Below, in pieces: positions 11,720-21,157 of a DNA stretch of 64,000 nt. The DNA lies in NCBI RefSeq assembly GCF_004803715.2, contig NZ_CP039383.2, forward strand, positions 2,852,001 to 2,916,000, given 5' to 3'. The notes below the pieces were generated by a model. It had not been told where the DNA came from. It saw only the letters and a list, made by a program, of their open reading frames with translations, and made no database searches. A program made the position numbers and the translations under genes. Numbering within the stretch: position 1 is the stretch's first letter; every line of letters starts with the position of its first letter. Origin of the DNA: Luteimonas yindakuii (lineage in GTDB: Bacteria; Pseudomonadota; Gammaproteobacteria; Xanthomonadales; Xanthomonadaceae).

Positions 11720-12940
11720 ATGGGCCCCACCGCGCAGATGCCGTTGTCCACTGATCCGGCGCCGATCGAGGCGCTCGCCATCCGCGCATACACCGCCACC
11801 ACCGCCCTCGGCCGCGGACGCCAGGCGCAGGCCGATGCCCTGGCGGCGCGGCGTGCGGGCCTGCGCCGCAACGACTTCGGCGCCGATCCGCTCGACACTT
11901 GGATCGGCCGCGTGGACGGGCTCGAGGATGCCGCGCTGCCACCGGCGCTGGCGGCATGGGAATGCCGCAACAACCGTCTTGCCTGGCTGGCCCTGCAGCA
12001 GGACGGGCTGATGGCAGCGGTGGAAGCGGTGCGCACGCGCCACGGCGCCGACCGCGTCGCGATCGTCATCGGCACGTCCACCTCGAGCATCGGCGCCACC
12101 GAGGAAGCCTATGCCCGCGCGGTGGACAGCGTGGTGCCGGCGGACCTGCAGCGCCCCGCCGTGCACCAGCCGCATTCGCTGGGCGGCTTCGTGCAGGCCG
12201 CGACGGGGCTCGCCGGACCCAGCATCACCGTGGCCACCGCCTGTTCGTCCAGCGCCAAGGTGTTCGCGCAGGCGGCGCGGCTGATCCAGGCCGGCATCGT
12301 CGACGCGGCACTGGTCGGCGGCGTCGACACCCTGTGCGGCAGCGTGCTGTTCGGCTTCAACTCGCTGGGCCTGGTGTCGGCGCAGCCGGCACGCCCGTTC
12401 GACCGCGACCGCGACGGCCTGTCGCTCGGCGAGGCCGGCGGCTTCGCGGTGCTCGAGCGCGACGATGGCAGCGCGACGCTGCGCCTGTGCGGCTATGGCG
12501 AATCCAGCGACGCCCACCACATGTCGGCACCGCACCCGGAAGGCCTCGGGGCGCGGCTGGCGATGGGCGATGCGCTCGCACGCGCGGCGATCGCGCCGGA
12601 CCAGGTCGGGTACCTCAACCTGCACGGCACCGCGACCCCGGCCAACGATGCGGTGGAAGCGCGCGCGATCGATGCGCTGTTCGGCGATGGACTGCACGCC
12701 AGCTCCACCAAGGGCTGGACCGGGCACACGCTGGGCGCGGCCGGCATCGTCGAATCGGTGTTCGCGCTGATCGCGCTGGAAGACGGCCTGCTGCCGGGCA
12801 CGCTCAACAGCCAGGTGCCGGATACCGCCTGCGGGCCGCAGCTGCGCTTCGACAACGCGCAGCGTCGCATCGACTATGCAATGAACAACTCGTTCGGCTT
12901 CGGCGGCAACAACTGCTCGCTGGTGTTCGGGCGCGCATGA
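11720..12940 (+). CDS. beta-ketoacyl-ACP synthase of the aryl polyene pathway
   Basis: A 406-residue condensing enzyme with the thiolase fold. The catalytic triad is complete: Cys175 in TACSSS, His302 in LHGTATPAND and His336 in GHTLGAAG. The C-terminal FGFGGNN is the usual ketosynthase signature. It would extend the aryl-primed polyene chain with malonyl-ACP as the active half of a KS/CLF pair with the next gene, as ApeO does with ApeC in aryl polyene clusters. The ATG at 11720 is chosen over an upstream TTG at 11684; another in-frame ATG lies at 11738. TATACT at 11699-11704 may be the -10 of the four-gene unit. Confidence 0.93.
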   Translation: MGPTAQMPLSTDPAPIEALAIRAYTATTALGRGRQAQADALAARRAGLRRNDFGADPLDTWIGRVDGLEDAALPPALAAWECRNNRLAWLALQQDGLMAAVEAVRTRHGADRVAIVIGTSTSSIGATEEAYARAVDSVVPADLQRPAVHQPHSLGGFVQAATGLAGPSITVATACSSSAKVFAQAARLIQAGIVDAALVGGVDTLCGSVLFGFNSLGLVSAQPARPFDRDRDGLSLGEAGGFAVLERDDGSATLRLCGYGESSDAHHMSAPHPEGLGARLAMGDALARAAIAPDQVGYLNLHGTATPANDAVEARAIDALFGDGLHASSTKGWTGHTLGAAGIVESVFALIALEDGLLPGTLNSQVPDTACGPQLRFDNAQRRIDYAMNNSFGFGGNNCSLVFGRA

Positions 12941-12986
12941 AGGACGTCTCCGGTTTGATCGATTCTCCGTTCGACATCGCCGCCGG

Positions 12987-13787
12987 ATGCGCGCGATGAA
13001 TCCGCTCGACGCCCGCATCGCCGGGATCGGTTTCTGGGCCAGTGGGCTGCCGTCGTGGGAGGCCGCGCAGGCATTCGTCGCCGATGGCCGCCTGCCGGAC
13101 GCCGCGCCGCGCCGCCCGTCGCCGGAACTGCTGGCGCCCAACGAACGCCGCCGCGCACCGGAATCGGTGGCGGTGGCGCTGGAGGTCGCGCTCGCGGCCA
13201 CTCGCGCGGCGGGCCACGACCCGACGACGCTGGCGTCGATCTTCACCTCCGGCCACGGCGATTTCGCGATCACCGGCTATATGTGCGAGACGCTCGCCGA
13301 CGATCCACGCGCGATCTCGCCGATCCGCTTCCACAACTCGGTGCACAACGCCGCAGCGGGCTACTGGACCATCGGTGCCGGCTGCACCGCCACCACCACC
13401 GCGATCAGCGCCGGCCCGGCGACGTTTGCGCAGGGCCTGCTCGAAGCCCTCGTGCAGCTGGCCACCGGCACCCCGGCGGTGCTGCTGGTGGCCTATGACG
13501 TCGAGTCGAGCGGCCTGCTGGGCACGCTGACACCGAGCCGTGGCCTGCTGGGGGGTGCGCTGGTACTCACCCGTGCGGACGCCGGGGACGGCCCGCTGCT
13601 GCGCGCTTCGCTGCGGACCGGCGCGGGCGCCCCGCCGGAAGGTCCGCTGGCGTTGCGCTTGCGCGACAACGCGATGGCACCGATGCTGCCGTTGTTCGAT
13701 GCACTCGCCGCCGGTGCCGGACGCGTGTTGCTCGACGCCGGCGCGGCACAGGCCCTGGAGGTTGAAGTGGAGGGGATGCATGTCTGA
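12987..13787 (+). CDS. beta-ketoacyl synthase chain length factor
   Basis: A 266-residue truncated ketosynthase-like protein. The regions IAGIGFWASGLPSWE and SVHNAAAGYWTIGAG match the chain-length-factor family found beside aryl polyene ketosynthases (ApeC type). The protein ends before the part that carries the two active-site histidines, so it cannot condense by itself and is expected to shape the chain-length pocket in a heterodimer with the preceding gene. It follows the ketosynthase after 46 bp and its last codons overlap the glycosyltransferase start by 8 bp. A second in-frame ATG at 12996 is an alternative start. Confidence 0.87.
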   Translation: MRAMNPLDARIAGIGFWASGLPSWEAAQAFVADGRLPDAAPRRPSPELLAPNERRRAPESVAVALEVALAATRAAGHDPTTLASIFTSGHGDFAITGYMCETLADDPRAISPIRFHNSVHNAAAGYWTIGAGCTATTTAISAGPATFAQGLLEALVQLATGTPAVLLVAYDVESSGLLGTLTPSRGLLGGALVLTRADAGDGPLLRASLRTGAGAPPEGPLALRLRDNAMAPMLPLFDALAAGAGRVLLDAGAAQALEVEVEGMHV

Positions 13788-14610
13788 TCCGGCGCGCCTG
13801 CACCGCGGCAACGTCGCGGTGGTGATTCCCGCGCTCAACGAGTCCTTGCGCATCCGCGAGGTCGTCACCGGTGCGCTGGCGGAGTGCGATCGCGTGATCG
13901 TCATCGACGACGGTTCCAACGACGGCACCGCCGACCTCGTCGCCGACCTGCCGGTCACCGTGCTGCGCCATCCGCAGCGGCTGGGCAAGGGCGCCAGCCT
14001 GCGCGACGGCTTTGCCGAAGCGCTGCGCCAGGGCGCGCGCGCGGTGCTGACCATGGACGGCGACGGCCAGCATTCGGCGGCCGATATCCCGCGCCTGATC
14101 GCCTCCGCCAACCGCCATCCGGACGCCATCATCGTCGGCGCGCGGCTGCGCAAGCGCAGCTGCCAACCCTGGTATCGGCGGCTGGGCAACGACTTCGGCG
14201 ACTGGGGCATCGCCATCGGCTGCGGCTACCGGCTGGTGGATTCGCAGAGCGGCCAGCGCCTGTATCCGGCCGCGGTCTGCGCGCTGCGCGACGTGCCCGG
14301 CGAGGGCTTCGTGTTCGAGGCGCAGATGCTGATCTCCGCCGCGCGCGAGCTCGGCATGCGGGTGGTCGCGCTGCCGGTGGAAACCCGTTACGCAGTGCCC
14401 GGGGCCGGCGTGCAGTTCCGCAAGAGCCACTTCCGCCTGTGGCACGACCTCTACTCGATCACCTCGCACGTGGTCGGCCAGGTGCTCGACCAGGGCCAGC
14501 TGCTGCGCCGCTACCGCACCACGCGCGCCAATCCACCGCTGATCGACGACTCCGACACCCCGCCCGAGGCCGCACCGCTGCGTGCCGGGCACCCCACGCA
14601 CACCGGATGA
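13780..14610 (+). CDS. family 2 glycosyltransferase
   Basis: A 276-residue GT-A enzyme resembling dolichol-phosphate mannosyltransferase-type GT2 proteins. The N-terminal VVIPALNE, the nucleotide-sugar motif DDGSNDGT near residue 46 and the metal-binding MDGDGQHSAADI near 90 are all present. No C-terminal membrane helix is visible. It overlaps the chain-length factor by 8 bp and the next gene by ATGA, so translation is probably coupled. In pigment loci a GT2 is thought to join a sugar or glycerol-like group to the polyene or its lipid anchor; the acceptor here is inferred only from context. Confidence 0.9.
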   Translation: MSDPARLHRGNVAVVIPALNESLRIREVVTGALAECDRVIVIDDGSNDGTADLVADLPVTVLRHPQRLGKGASLRDGFAEALRQGARAVLTMDGDGQHSAADIPRLIASANRHPDAIIVGARLRKRSCQPWYRRLGNDFGDWGIAIGCGYRLVDSQSGQRLYPAAVCALRDVPGEGFVFEAQMLISAARELGMRVVALPVETRYAVPGAGVQFRKSHFRLWHDLYSITSHVVGQVLDQGQLLRRYRTTRANPPLIDDSDTPPEAAPLRAGHPTHTG

Positions 14611-16247
14611 CCATGGACGGAGCCGCCTCCACCCCCGACGTGCTCGTGCTGGGCGGCGGCCTTGCCGGGCTCACCGTCGCCCTGCAGCTGCGCCAGCAGC
14701 ATCCCGCCCTGGCCATCACCGTGGTGGAGCGTCGCCAGCACCCGTTGCGCGAAGCCGCGCACAAGGTCGGCGAATCGACGGTGGAGATCGGCGCCTACTA
14801 CTTCGCCGACGTGCTCGGCCTGCGCGAACATCTCGACCAGGCGCAGATCCGCAAGTTCGGCTTCCGCTTCTTCTTCTCCGAAGGCCGCAGCGACATCGAC
14901 CACTGCACCGAACTGGGCGTCAGCCAGTTGCTGCCGACGCCGTCGTGGCAGATCGATCGCGGCCGTTTCGAGAACTTCCTCGGCGAACGCGCGCGCGCGG
15001 CGGGCATCGAATTCCTCGACGGCGCGGTGGTGCGCGCACTCGACATGGACGAGGGTGGCGCGCGCCATGCGGTCACCGTGGAACATGCGGGCGCCAGCCG
15101 TCGCTTCGATGCGCGCTGGGTGGTGGACGCCAGCGGCCGCGCCGGCCTGCTCAAGCGCAAATTCGGCCTCGCGCGTGCCAACGCGCACAACGCCAATGCG
15201 GTGTGGTGGCGCGTCGATGGCGTGGTCGATCCCAACGAGTGGTCCGACGACCCGGCATGGCTGGCGCGCTGCACGCCGCCCGACCGCTGGCGTTCGACCA
15301 ACCACATGTGCGGGCCGGGTTACTGGTTCTGGCTGATCCCGCTGGCGTCGGGCGCGCACTCGCTGGGCATCGTCTGCGATGCCGACATGCATCCGCTCGA
15401 GACCATGAACACCCATGCGAAGGCGATGGACTGGCTGCGCGAGCACCAGCCGCGCGTCGCCGAGTCGCTCGATCGCGAACAGCACACGCTGCAGGACTTC
15501 CTGTTCCTGCGGCACTTCTCCTACGACTGCACGCAGGTGTTCAGTGCCGACCGCTGGGCCATCACCGGCGAGGCCGGGTTGTTCCTGGATCCGTTCTATT
15601 CGCCGGGCAGCGATTTCATCGCGATCGCCAACACCTATATCTGCGACCTGGTGGCCAAGGACCTCGCCGGCGAGCCGTTCGCGCCCTACGCCGAGATCTA
15701 CCAGCAGATGTATTTCTCGTTCTACGCCAACACGCTCACCCTCTACCAGGACCAGTACGCGCTGTTCGGCGATGCCCAGGTGATGCCGGTCAAGGTGATC
15801 TGGGACTACACCTATTACTGGTCGCTGCTGGCGCCGCTGTTCTTCTCCGGGCGCCTGACCGACCTGCGCACGATCGGGCGCCTGCGCCCGGTGTTCGCGA
15901 CGGCCTCGGCCCTGAACCTGGCGATGCAGCCGCTGCTGCGTACCTGGGGCGAACGCAACCTGGCCGTCGAGGAGCCGGCAACGCGCCTGCTCGACCAGGC
16001 GCGGATCGACTGGTTCCACGCGTTGAACGGGGCGCTGGGGGAGTCACCCACCCTCGATGACGACGCCTTCGTGGCGGCGCTGGAGGCCAATGTCGAACGC
16101 ATGCGCGTGCTGGCGGCGGAAATCCTCGACCGCGCACGGGACATGCACGCGGAGATCGATGCGAACGGATTGGAGGCGTTGGTGGCCGGCGCCCGTGGTC
16201 CCGCCCTGCTGGCGCCGCACTGGTACGGCGAGGCCGTCGCCGCCTGA
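14607..16247 (+). CDS. flavin-dependent halogenase-like monooxygenase (first of two)
   Basis: A 546-residue FAD protein. The dinucleotide motif GGGLAGL is at residues 16-22, followed by HKVGES at 52-57, and Lys83 sits at the position of the lysine that carries HOX chemistry in flavin halogenases. The halogenase hallmark W-x-W-x-I-P appears as YWFWLIPL. GEAGLFLDPFYSPGSD is the second FAD-binding segment. The C-terminal tail is long and helical. Some xanthomonadins are brominated, so halogenation of the polyene or its aryl head is a reasonable role; hydroxylation cannot be excluded. The ATG overlaps the glycosyltransferase stop (ATGA), making it the last gene of the plus-strand pigment unit. 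Confidence 0.87.
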   Translation: MTMDGAASTPDVLVLGGGLAGLTVALQLRQQHPALAITVVERRQHPLREAAHKVGESTVEIGAYYFADVLGLREHLDQAQIRKFGFRFFFSEGRSDIDHCTELGVSQLLPTPSWQIDRGRFENFLGERARAAGIEFLDGAVVRALDMDEGGARHAVTVEHAGASRRFDARWVVDASGRAGLLKRKFGLARANAHNANAVWWRVDGVVDPNEWSDDPAWLARCTPPDRWRSTNHMCGPGYWFWLIPLASGAHSLGIVCDADMHPLETMNTHAKAMDWLREHQPRVAESLDREQHTLQDFLFLRHFSYDCTQVFSADRWAITGEAGLFLDPFYSPGSDFIAIANTYICDLVAKDLAGEPFAPYAEIYQQMYFSFYANTLTLYQDQYALFGDAQVMPVKVIWDYTYYWSLLAPLFFSGRLTDLRTIGRLRPVFATASALNLAMQPLLRTWGERNLAVEEPATRLLDQARIDWFHALNGALGESPTLDDDAFVAALEANVERMRVLAAEILDRARDMHAEIDANGLEALVAGARGPALLAPHWYGEAVAA

Positions 16248-16288
16248 GGCCCGCGGGGTCTTTCGCCCACGCGGGCTGGCGCCTGTCT

Positions 16289-16741
16289 TCAGTTGCCCTG
16301 CATGGGCGGCGGGTTGGCGATCCAGATCGCGATGCCACTGCCGTACTGCTGGCTGGGGCTGACGTTCACGCCGACGCCGGCACTGCTGAAGCTGCGACCA
16401 CCGAAGCGACCACCGCCTGCACCGACGCTGACACCGCCGCCACCCGGGCCCTCGTCCGCGACGCCCTGCAGCAGCACGCCGTTGGCACCGAGCTTCGCCG
16501 CTTCCTCGCGCAACTTGCGCAGCACCGAATCGGTCTTGTTCTGCGCGCCATAGGTGAACGCACCCGACTGCGTGCGCAGCACGGCGATTTCCTCGTAGCT
16601 GCCGGGCGGCGCGCCGTGGTAGATGCGCACCTGCGCCGGATCGATCGGCGCGCGCGGGGTGCCGGTCAGGATGTGGGAGGACGCGCAGGCCGCCAGCAGC
16701 GACACCGCGGCAAGGAGAAAGAGGGTACGCATCGCACGCAT
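16289..16741 (-). CDS. putative outer-membrane lipoprotein (150 aa)
   Basis: A 150-residue protein with a lipoprotein signal (FLLAAVSLLAAC, lipobox LAAC with Cys near residue 20) and a following Ser-Ser, which favours outer-membrane sorting. The middle has an alpha/beta region with VRIYHGAPPGSYEEIA and KLGANGVLLQGV, resembling small YbjQ/DUF4156-like lipoproteins. The C-terminal third is rich in Gly and Ser. GAGGA about 8 bp upstream supports the start at 16741. It lies 75 bp downstream of the FabG-like gene on the same strand. No pigment role is evident. Confidence 0.72.
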   Translation of the reverse strand: MRAMRTLFLLAAVSLLAACASSHILTGTPRAPIDPAQVRIYHGAPPGSYEEIAVLRTQSGAFTYGAQNKTDSVLRKLREEAAKLGANGVLLQGVADEGPGGGGVSVGAGGGRFGGRSFSSAGVGVNVSPSQQYGSGIAIWIANPPPMQGN

Positions 16742-16816
16742 GGCGGCAGTCCTCGGGGATGTGGCGGCGAGCATGCGCCGCGCCGGCTGAATTCTGCGTG
16801 GAGGACGCGCGGAGCG

Positions 16817-17566
16817 TCAGCCCATGCCGCCGTTGATGCCGATCACCTGGCCGTTGATGTAGCCGGCCTCGTCGCGGCACAGGAACGCGACCAGCGCGGC
16901 GACCTCGTCCGGCTGGCCGGCACGCGCGGCGGGCACCAGTTGGCGGATCGTGGCGGGATCGAAACTGCCCTCGGCCATCGCCCCGGCGATGACCCCGGGC
17001 GCGACCACATTGACGGTGATGCCGCGGCTGGCCATCTCGCGCGCCAGTGAGCGGCTGGCGCCATGCAGGCCGGCCTTGGCCGCGGCGTAGTTCGTCTGGC
17101 CGCGATTGCCGAGCACCGCGGCCACGCTGGAGACGCTGACGATCCGCCCCCAGCGGGTGCGCGCCATCGGCAGCAGCAACGGCTGGGTGACGTGGAAGAA
17201 GCCGTGCAGGGACACGTCGACCACCCGCTTCCACCGGGCATCGGTCATGCCGGCCATCGGCGCGTCGTCGTGGATGCCGGCGTTGTTGACCACGACCTGG
17301 ATCGCGCCCGCCTCGAGCAGCGGTTCCAGCGCGGCGCGGGTGGCATCGCCATCGGCGACGTCGAATGCGATCGCCTGGGCATTGCCGCCGGCCTCATGGA
17401 TCGTGGCCACCACGGCTTCGGCGCGGGCGATGTTGGCGTTGGCGTGCACCAGCACATGGAAGCCGTCGGCGGCCAGGCGGCGGCAGATCGCGCCGCCGAT
17501 ATCGCCGCTGCCGCCGGTGACCAGGGCACGGCGTGGCGGAGTTGTCGCTGCGGTTGATGTCGTCAT
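16817..17566 (-). CDS. 3-oxoacyl-ACP reductase (FabG-like, aryl polyene ketoreductase)
   Basis: A 249-residue classical SDR with TGGSGDIG near residues 17-24, VNNAG, the catalytic Ser in VSSVAAV, Tyr and Lys in NYAAAKAG, and the FabG-type ending INGQVIGINGG. It would reduce the 3-keto group after each condensation, as ApeQ does in aryl polyene synthesis. The gene is at the downstream end of the minus-strand pigment series but is cut off from it by 832 bp without a gene, so it may have its own promoter. The assignment to the pigment path rests on motifs plus position. Confidence 0.9.
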   Translation of the reverse strand: MTTSTAATTPPRRALVTGGSGDIGGAICRRLAADGFHVLVHANANIARAEAVVATIHEAGGNAQAIAFDVADGDATRAALEPLLEAGAIQVVVNNAGIHDDAPMAGMTDARWKRVVDVSLHGFFHVTQPLLLPMARTRWGRIVSVSSVAAVLGNRGQTNYAAAKAGLHGASRSLAREMASRGITVNVVAPGVIAGAMAEGSFDPATIRQLVPAARAGQPDEVAALVAFLCRDEAGYINGQVIGINGGMG

Positions 17567-17837
17567 GGATCGGATTATCCATCGTGTGGCCGGGTCGGGC
17601 GTTCGCTGATCGACCGAGGTGGCGAGAGAGTTTCGACGCCCACTTCAAGGGTTGTTCGCGCGCCCTCCGGGACTGGCATGGTCTTCGATGCCCGGGCTTC
17701 GGACAGGCGCCCACCCCGCCCGGGATCTTCGCTTACCGCTCGGCCAGAACATGCCGCTACGCTTTCTTTGGTTCTTCAAGCTCCGGTGCAAGGACCAGAC
17801 CGCAGTACTCCTGCGTCCGTAGCCGCTCGGTCGCGAT

Positions 17838-18210
17838 CCGCGCTGCCCGTCACGCGCACCGGCGGGTGTGCTGCCCCGGCCGAAGTCCGCGTCCAGCTAC
17901 CACGGCCGGCCGCCGGCCATCCATGGCCGGCTGTCAGCACACCCTCCTGGGCACGCGACGGGCTCCTGCGTCCGCCGGCTTCGGCACGGAGATCAACAGC
18001 GCTTACAGCAGCCCCTCCTGCAGCCACCACGCAGGCGTTCCTCGTCGTTGATTTTGATTCTTCCCCCGATCAGACGACAGCTCGGAGCCCGCCGCGGACG
18101 CAGGGGGATGTCCAGAGCCGGCCATGGATGGTCGGCGGCCGGATGTGGTAGCAGGACGCGGAGATATCCGGCTGGGCATCCCCCTGTGGCCGTGGTGGGC
18201 GGCCGGGACT
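17838..18210. repeat. long form of a nested palindromic intergenic repeat
   Basis: The gene-free stretch 17567-18398 (832 bp) holds this element and no convincing gene. Arms at 17886-17932 and 18116-18162 are inverted copies matching at 43 of 47 bases, separated by about 180 bp. The outer flanks recur in the short copy at 39649-39793; the right flank (18145-18210) differs there at only 2 of 66 bases. The right part is itself palindromic: an arm beginning CAGGGGGATG near 18101 pairs with CATCCCCCTG near 18178. Small frames across it change wherever the arms do and look accidental. It resembles the REP/BIME-type repeats common in this family; no transposase is next to it. 17567-17837 and 18211-18398 show nothing I can name. 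Confidence 0.75.
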
Positions 18211-18398
18211 CACACCGGCGTCCACTGGATCGGGAGAAGAACCTTTTTTGTTCAACCATTTCGCGGGTCTGCTCTACGCGAACATGCTCCGGGCCCTCCA
18301 GGAACGATTGACACAGCCGGTCTTGCGTGACGCAACGCTGCACGCGGCGAGGTCCGACCGACGCCATGCTGTCGTGCTCACCCGCTGCCGTCAGGCAA

Positions 18399-18824
18399 TC
18401 AACCCAGCATCACCGCCGCGCGCCCTTCGGCCAGCACCTGCTCGCCATGGAGGATGCGGAATGCGTACTGCTGGCTGTCGGCACCTTCGGCCACCGCTTC
18501 GGCCTCGCCAGTGAGTTCGCCGTCGAGTGCATCGACGTACGGTACGTGCAGCCTGATCCCGCGCAGCGCCACCAGCATCCCCGGACGCACCGGCAAACCC
18601 GCGGCGCGACCACGCAGGCCGCCGTGCACGGCCATCGCCTGCGCCCCGTATTCGCACAGATGCACCGCGCGCAGACCATGTGCGCCGCGCAGCGGATGAG
18701 AAGGATCACGGTGCGTGGCGCTGGCCAGACGGATGCGGGTGTCGTCCCAGTCGAGCACGCGGTCCCAAAGGCACATCGCACCCTGGTGCGGGACCAGGCC
18801 CAGCAACGTGTCGCGATCGATCAT
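18399..18824 (-). CDS. 3-hydroxyacyl-ACP dehydratase, ApeP-like hot-dog protein
   Basis: A 141-residue protein of hot-dog size with MIDRDTLLGLVPHQGAMCLWDRVLDWDD at the N-terminus (the PHQGAMCLWD stretch is typical of ApeP-like dehydratases), then HPLRGAHGLRAVHLCEYGAQAMAVHG carrying the candidate active residues. It would remove water from the 3-hydroxyacyl-ACP during polyene building, alongside the FabZ-like protein. ATG at 18824 overlaps the exporter stop (ATGA), so translation is coupled and the start is secure. It is the last gene before the repeat-bearing gap. Confidence 0.85.
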   Translation of the reverse strand: MIDRDTLLGLVPHQGAMCLWDRVLDWDDTRIRLASATHRDPSHPLRGAHGLRAVHLCEYGAQAMAVHGGLRGRAAGLPVRPGMLVALRGIRLHVPYVDALDGELTGEAEAVAEGADSQQYAFRILHGEQVLAEGRAAVMLG

Positions 18825-21157
18825 GCCGCCTGCGTCCGTGCCGGCCCCGCGTGGCCGGCCAGCAGCACCGCGAACACGAAGTTTCCGATCACCCCCAGCG
18901 TGACCGTCATGCCGATCGCGCGCAGCACCGGGATCGACGACAGCGCCAGCAGGCCGAACACCAGCGCGGTCATCGACGAGCACACGACGATGGCGTGCAG
19001 CGTGCGCAGGTGCTCGTCGCGGTCGGCGGAGGCACGTTCGAAGAACAGCGCGTAGTCGAGCCCCAACCCCGCCGCCAGCACCAGCGACACCAGGTGGAAC
19101 AGGGTGAGTTCGATGCCGGCCCCGCGCAGCAGCGCCAGCGTCAGCAACAGGGTCAGGCCCATCGGCAACAGCACCCGCCACACCCGGCGCGGGGTGCGCA
19201 GCGACACCCACACCGTCGCCGCCAGCAGCAGTGCGGCGAGCGCCAGCGACAGCAGCACGCCACCGCGCCATGCCGAGACCAGCGATTCCGAGGTGGTCTT
19301 GAGGTCGAGCAGCTCGGCGCCATGCGCACGGGCGACGTCGGCCACGCGCTGCGGATCGTCGAGGCCCCCCAGCGATACCAGCGCGGTCGCGCCGTCGCCG
19401 CCGGAGAGCAGCATCCCCGATACCGCGGCATCCAGTGGCGTGCCCGCGAGGTCGGCCGCAACCAGCGGCGCCGCCGCGCGTGCGGTTTCGACATCGGCGA
19501 GGAACGGCGCGAACGCATCGGCGCGGAACGGACTGTCGAGGAGCGCGGTGTCGAGCGCGGTGCGCAGCGCATCGGGGGTGGGCAGGCGCGCCTGGCGCGC
19601 GCGCTGCACCTCGACGGTCGGCAGGTAACGCGCGGCAAGTTCGTAGCTGCCCAGTGCACCTTCGTCGACCAGCGCGTCGAGTGCGGGCAGCAACGTGGCC
19701 GATGCGGCAAGCACCGCCTGCTCGTCGGCACCGTGAAGGACCATCAGGTAGCGCACGTCGGGCGCACCCAGCGCCTCGCGCAGGCGCATGTCGTCGCGCA
19801 TGCCCTGCTCGGGCACGGGGGTCAGCTTCGACAGGTCGTTTTCCCAGAACGGCGCGGGCGCCAGCACCACGACCGCCAGTGCAAGCACTGCGACGACCGA
19901 CAGCGCCACCGGGCGCGGGCGCGGCACGCGATCGAAGACCCGCGCGCAGGCACGCACCCAGCGCGCCTGGCCGACGTCGTCGGCGCGCGGCGCCAGCAGC
20001 GGCGGGAGCAGGTAACGGGTGGCCAGCGCGGCCGCCAGCAGGCCGACGATGGTGAACACCGCGAGCTGGCGCAGGCCGTCGACGCCGGCGACGAAGAACG
20101 TGAGATAGGCGATGCAGGTCGAGATGACGCCGGTCAGCAGCGTCGGCCACAGCTCGCGCGCCGTGGTTGCCGGCGCATGGCGGCCATACAGATGGCTGAA
20201 GAGATGCACCGGATAGTCCTGTGCAACCCCGATCAGGGTGAAGCCGAACGCCAGGGTGATGCCGTGGATGCCGTCGAACAGCGCCGCCACCGCGGCGAAG
20301 CCGGCGAGGCCAGCGGTGGCCAGTGGCAGCACGCCCAGCAGCAACAGGCGCGCACTGCGGTAGGCGAACACGAACAGCAGCACCAGCCCCAGCGTGCCGA
20401 TCGCGCCGATCGTTGCCGCCTCCTTCGCGGTGCGGTTGCCGATCTCCACCGAAAACGCGCCCGGGCCCGTAAGCGTGAGGCGGCTGCCGCTGTCGCCGGC
20501 AGCATCTGCGAACGCCGCTTCGATGGTGGCGACGATCTGCGCTTGCCCAGTGGGATCGAAGCCGGCGGCATGGGTGCGCACCACCAGCAGCGCCTCGGCA
20601 CCCGCGGCGTCGAACCACACGCCATGCAGGCGTTGTGGTCCGTTTTCCGGCTCCCAGCTTTCAGCCAGGTGCAGAATCTCCAGCGTCGGATCGGACGGCA
20701 GCAGCGGCTCCACCAGCGCGCCGGCGGGCGAGCCCAGATCCTGCAGGCGTGCGTCCAGTGCTTCGCGCAACATGTCCGCGTCGAGCGGGGTGTCGTCGAA
20801 GCGCTCGCTGAGCAGATAGCGGTAGGGCAACAACTGTGGCGGGATCGCTGCGAGGTCGGACGCGGCGCCATTGGCGACGAACTCGATCAGCGGGTCCGCG
20901 GCCAGCGCCTCGCGCAGCGATTCCGATTGCGCGGCAAGCTCGCCGGCATCGGCGCCCGACAGCCCGACCAGCAGCAGCCGCGAGCCCGGGCCGTCGCCAA
21001 GCTCCTCGATCAGCAGCCGTTGCGCCGGCGTCTCCGGTGCCGGCAGGAACGCGCGCAGGTCACCGGAGATCTCGAGCCGCTGCGCCGCCCACAGACCAAG
21101 CGCCGCCAGCAGCGCCGCCCACAGCAGCGCCAGCATCCACTGCGTTGCAGGCTTCAT
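18821..21157 (-). CDS. MMPL/RND-type exporter of the pigment locus
   Basis: A 778-residue inner-membrane protein with two repeats, each one TM helix, a large periplasmic loop and five more TM helices. The first TM is at about 8-25 (MLALLWAALLAALGLW) and a GLDYALF motif lies in the second TM bundle. This is the size and layout of the MMPL pumps in aryl polyene clusters (ApeM type), thought to pass the lipid-linked pigment to the periplasm with the LolA-like protein. The ATG at 21157 overlaps the expected stop of the LolA-like gene; a GTG at 21211 would extend the frame with basic, non-homologous sequence. Confidence 0.9.
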   Translation of the reverse strand: MKPATQWMLALLWAALLAALGLWAAQRLEISGDLRAFLPAPETPAQRLLIEELGDGPGSRLLLVGLSGADAGELAAQSESLREALAADPLIEFVANGAASDLAAIPPQLLPYRYLLSERFDDTPLDADMLREALDARLQDLGSPAGALVEPLLPSDPTLEILHLAESWEPENGPQRLHGVWFDAAGAEALLVVRTHAAGFDPTGQAQIVATIEAAFADAAGDSGSRLTLTGPGAFSVEIGNRTAKEAATIGAIGTLGLVLLFVFAYRSARLLLLGVLPLATAGLAGFAAVAALFDGIHGITLAFGFTLIGVAQDYPVHLFSHLYGRHAPATTARELWPTLLTGVISTCIAYLTFFVAGVDGLRQLAVFTIVGLLAAALATRYLLPPLLAPRADDVGQARWVRACARVFDRVPRPRPVALSVVAVLALAVVVLAPAPFWENDLSKLTPVPEQGMRDDMRLREALGAPDVRYLMVLHGADEQAVLAASATLLPALDALVDEGALGSYELAARYLPTVEVQRARQARLPTPDALRTALDTALLDSPFRADAFAPFLADVETARAAAPLVAADLAGTPLDAAVSGMLLSGGDGATALVSLGGLDDPQRVADVARAHGAELLDLKTTSESLVSAWRGGVLLSLALAALLLAATVWVSLRTPRRVWRVLLPMGLTLLLTLALLRGAGIELTLFHLVSLVLAAGLGLDYALFFERASADRDEHLRTLHAIVVCSSMTALVFGLLALSSIPVLRAIGMTVTLGVIGNFVFAVLLAGHAGPARTQAA

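Noticed and set aside
11747..12012. Continuation of the plus-strand frame across the S9 peptidase end into the ketosynthase gene
   Set aside because: It is an out-of-frame reading of both genes; the ketosynthase frame with its complete Cys-His-His triad is the real one.
12937..12999. Possible 20-residue peptide between ketosynthase and chain-length factor
   Set aside because: Begins at an ATG overlapping the ketosynthase stop but has no conserved feature; its size and position are explained by chance.
17838..18210. CRISPR array or integron attC site
   Set aside because: The palindromes are not regularly spaced, there are no spacers, and no cas or integrase gene is nearby.
17533..18367. Several overlapping small frames in the 832-bp gap
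   Set aside because: They run through the inverted arms of the repeat, change frame between the two repeat copies, and lack ribosome sites and recognisable domains.
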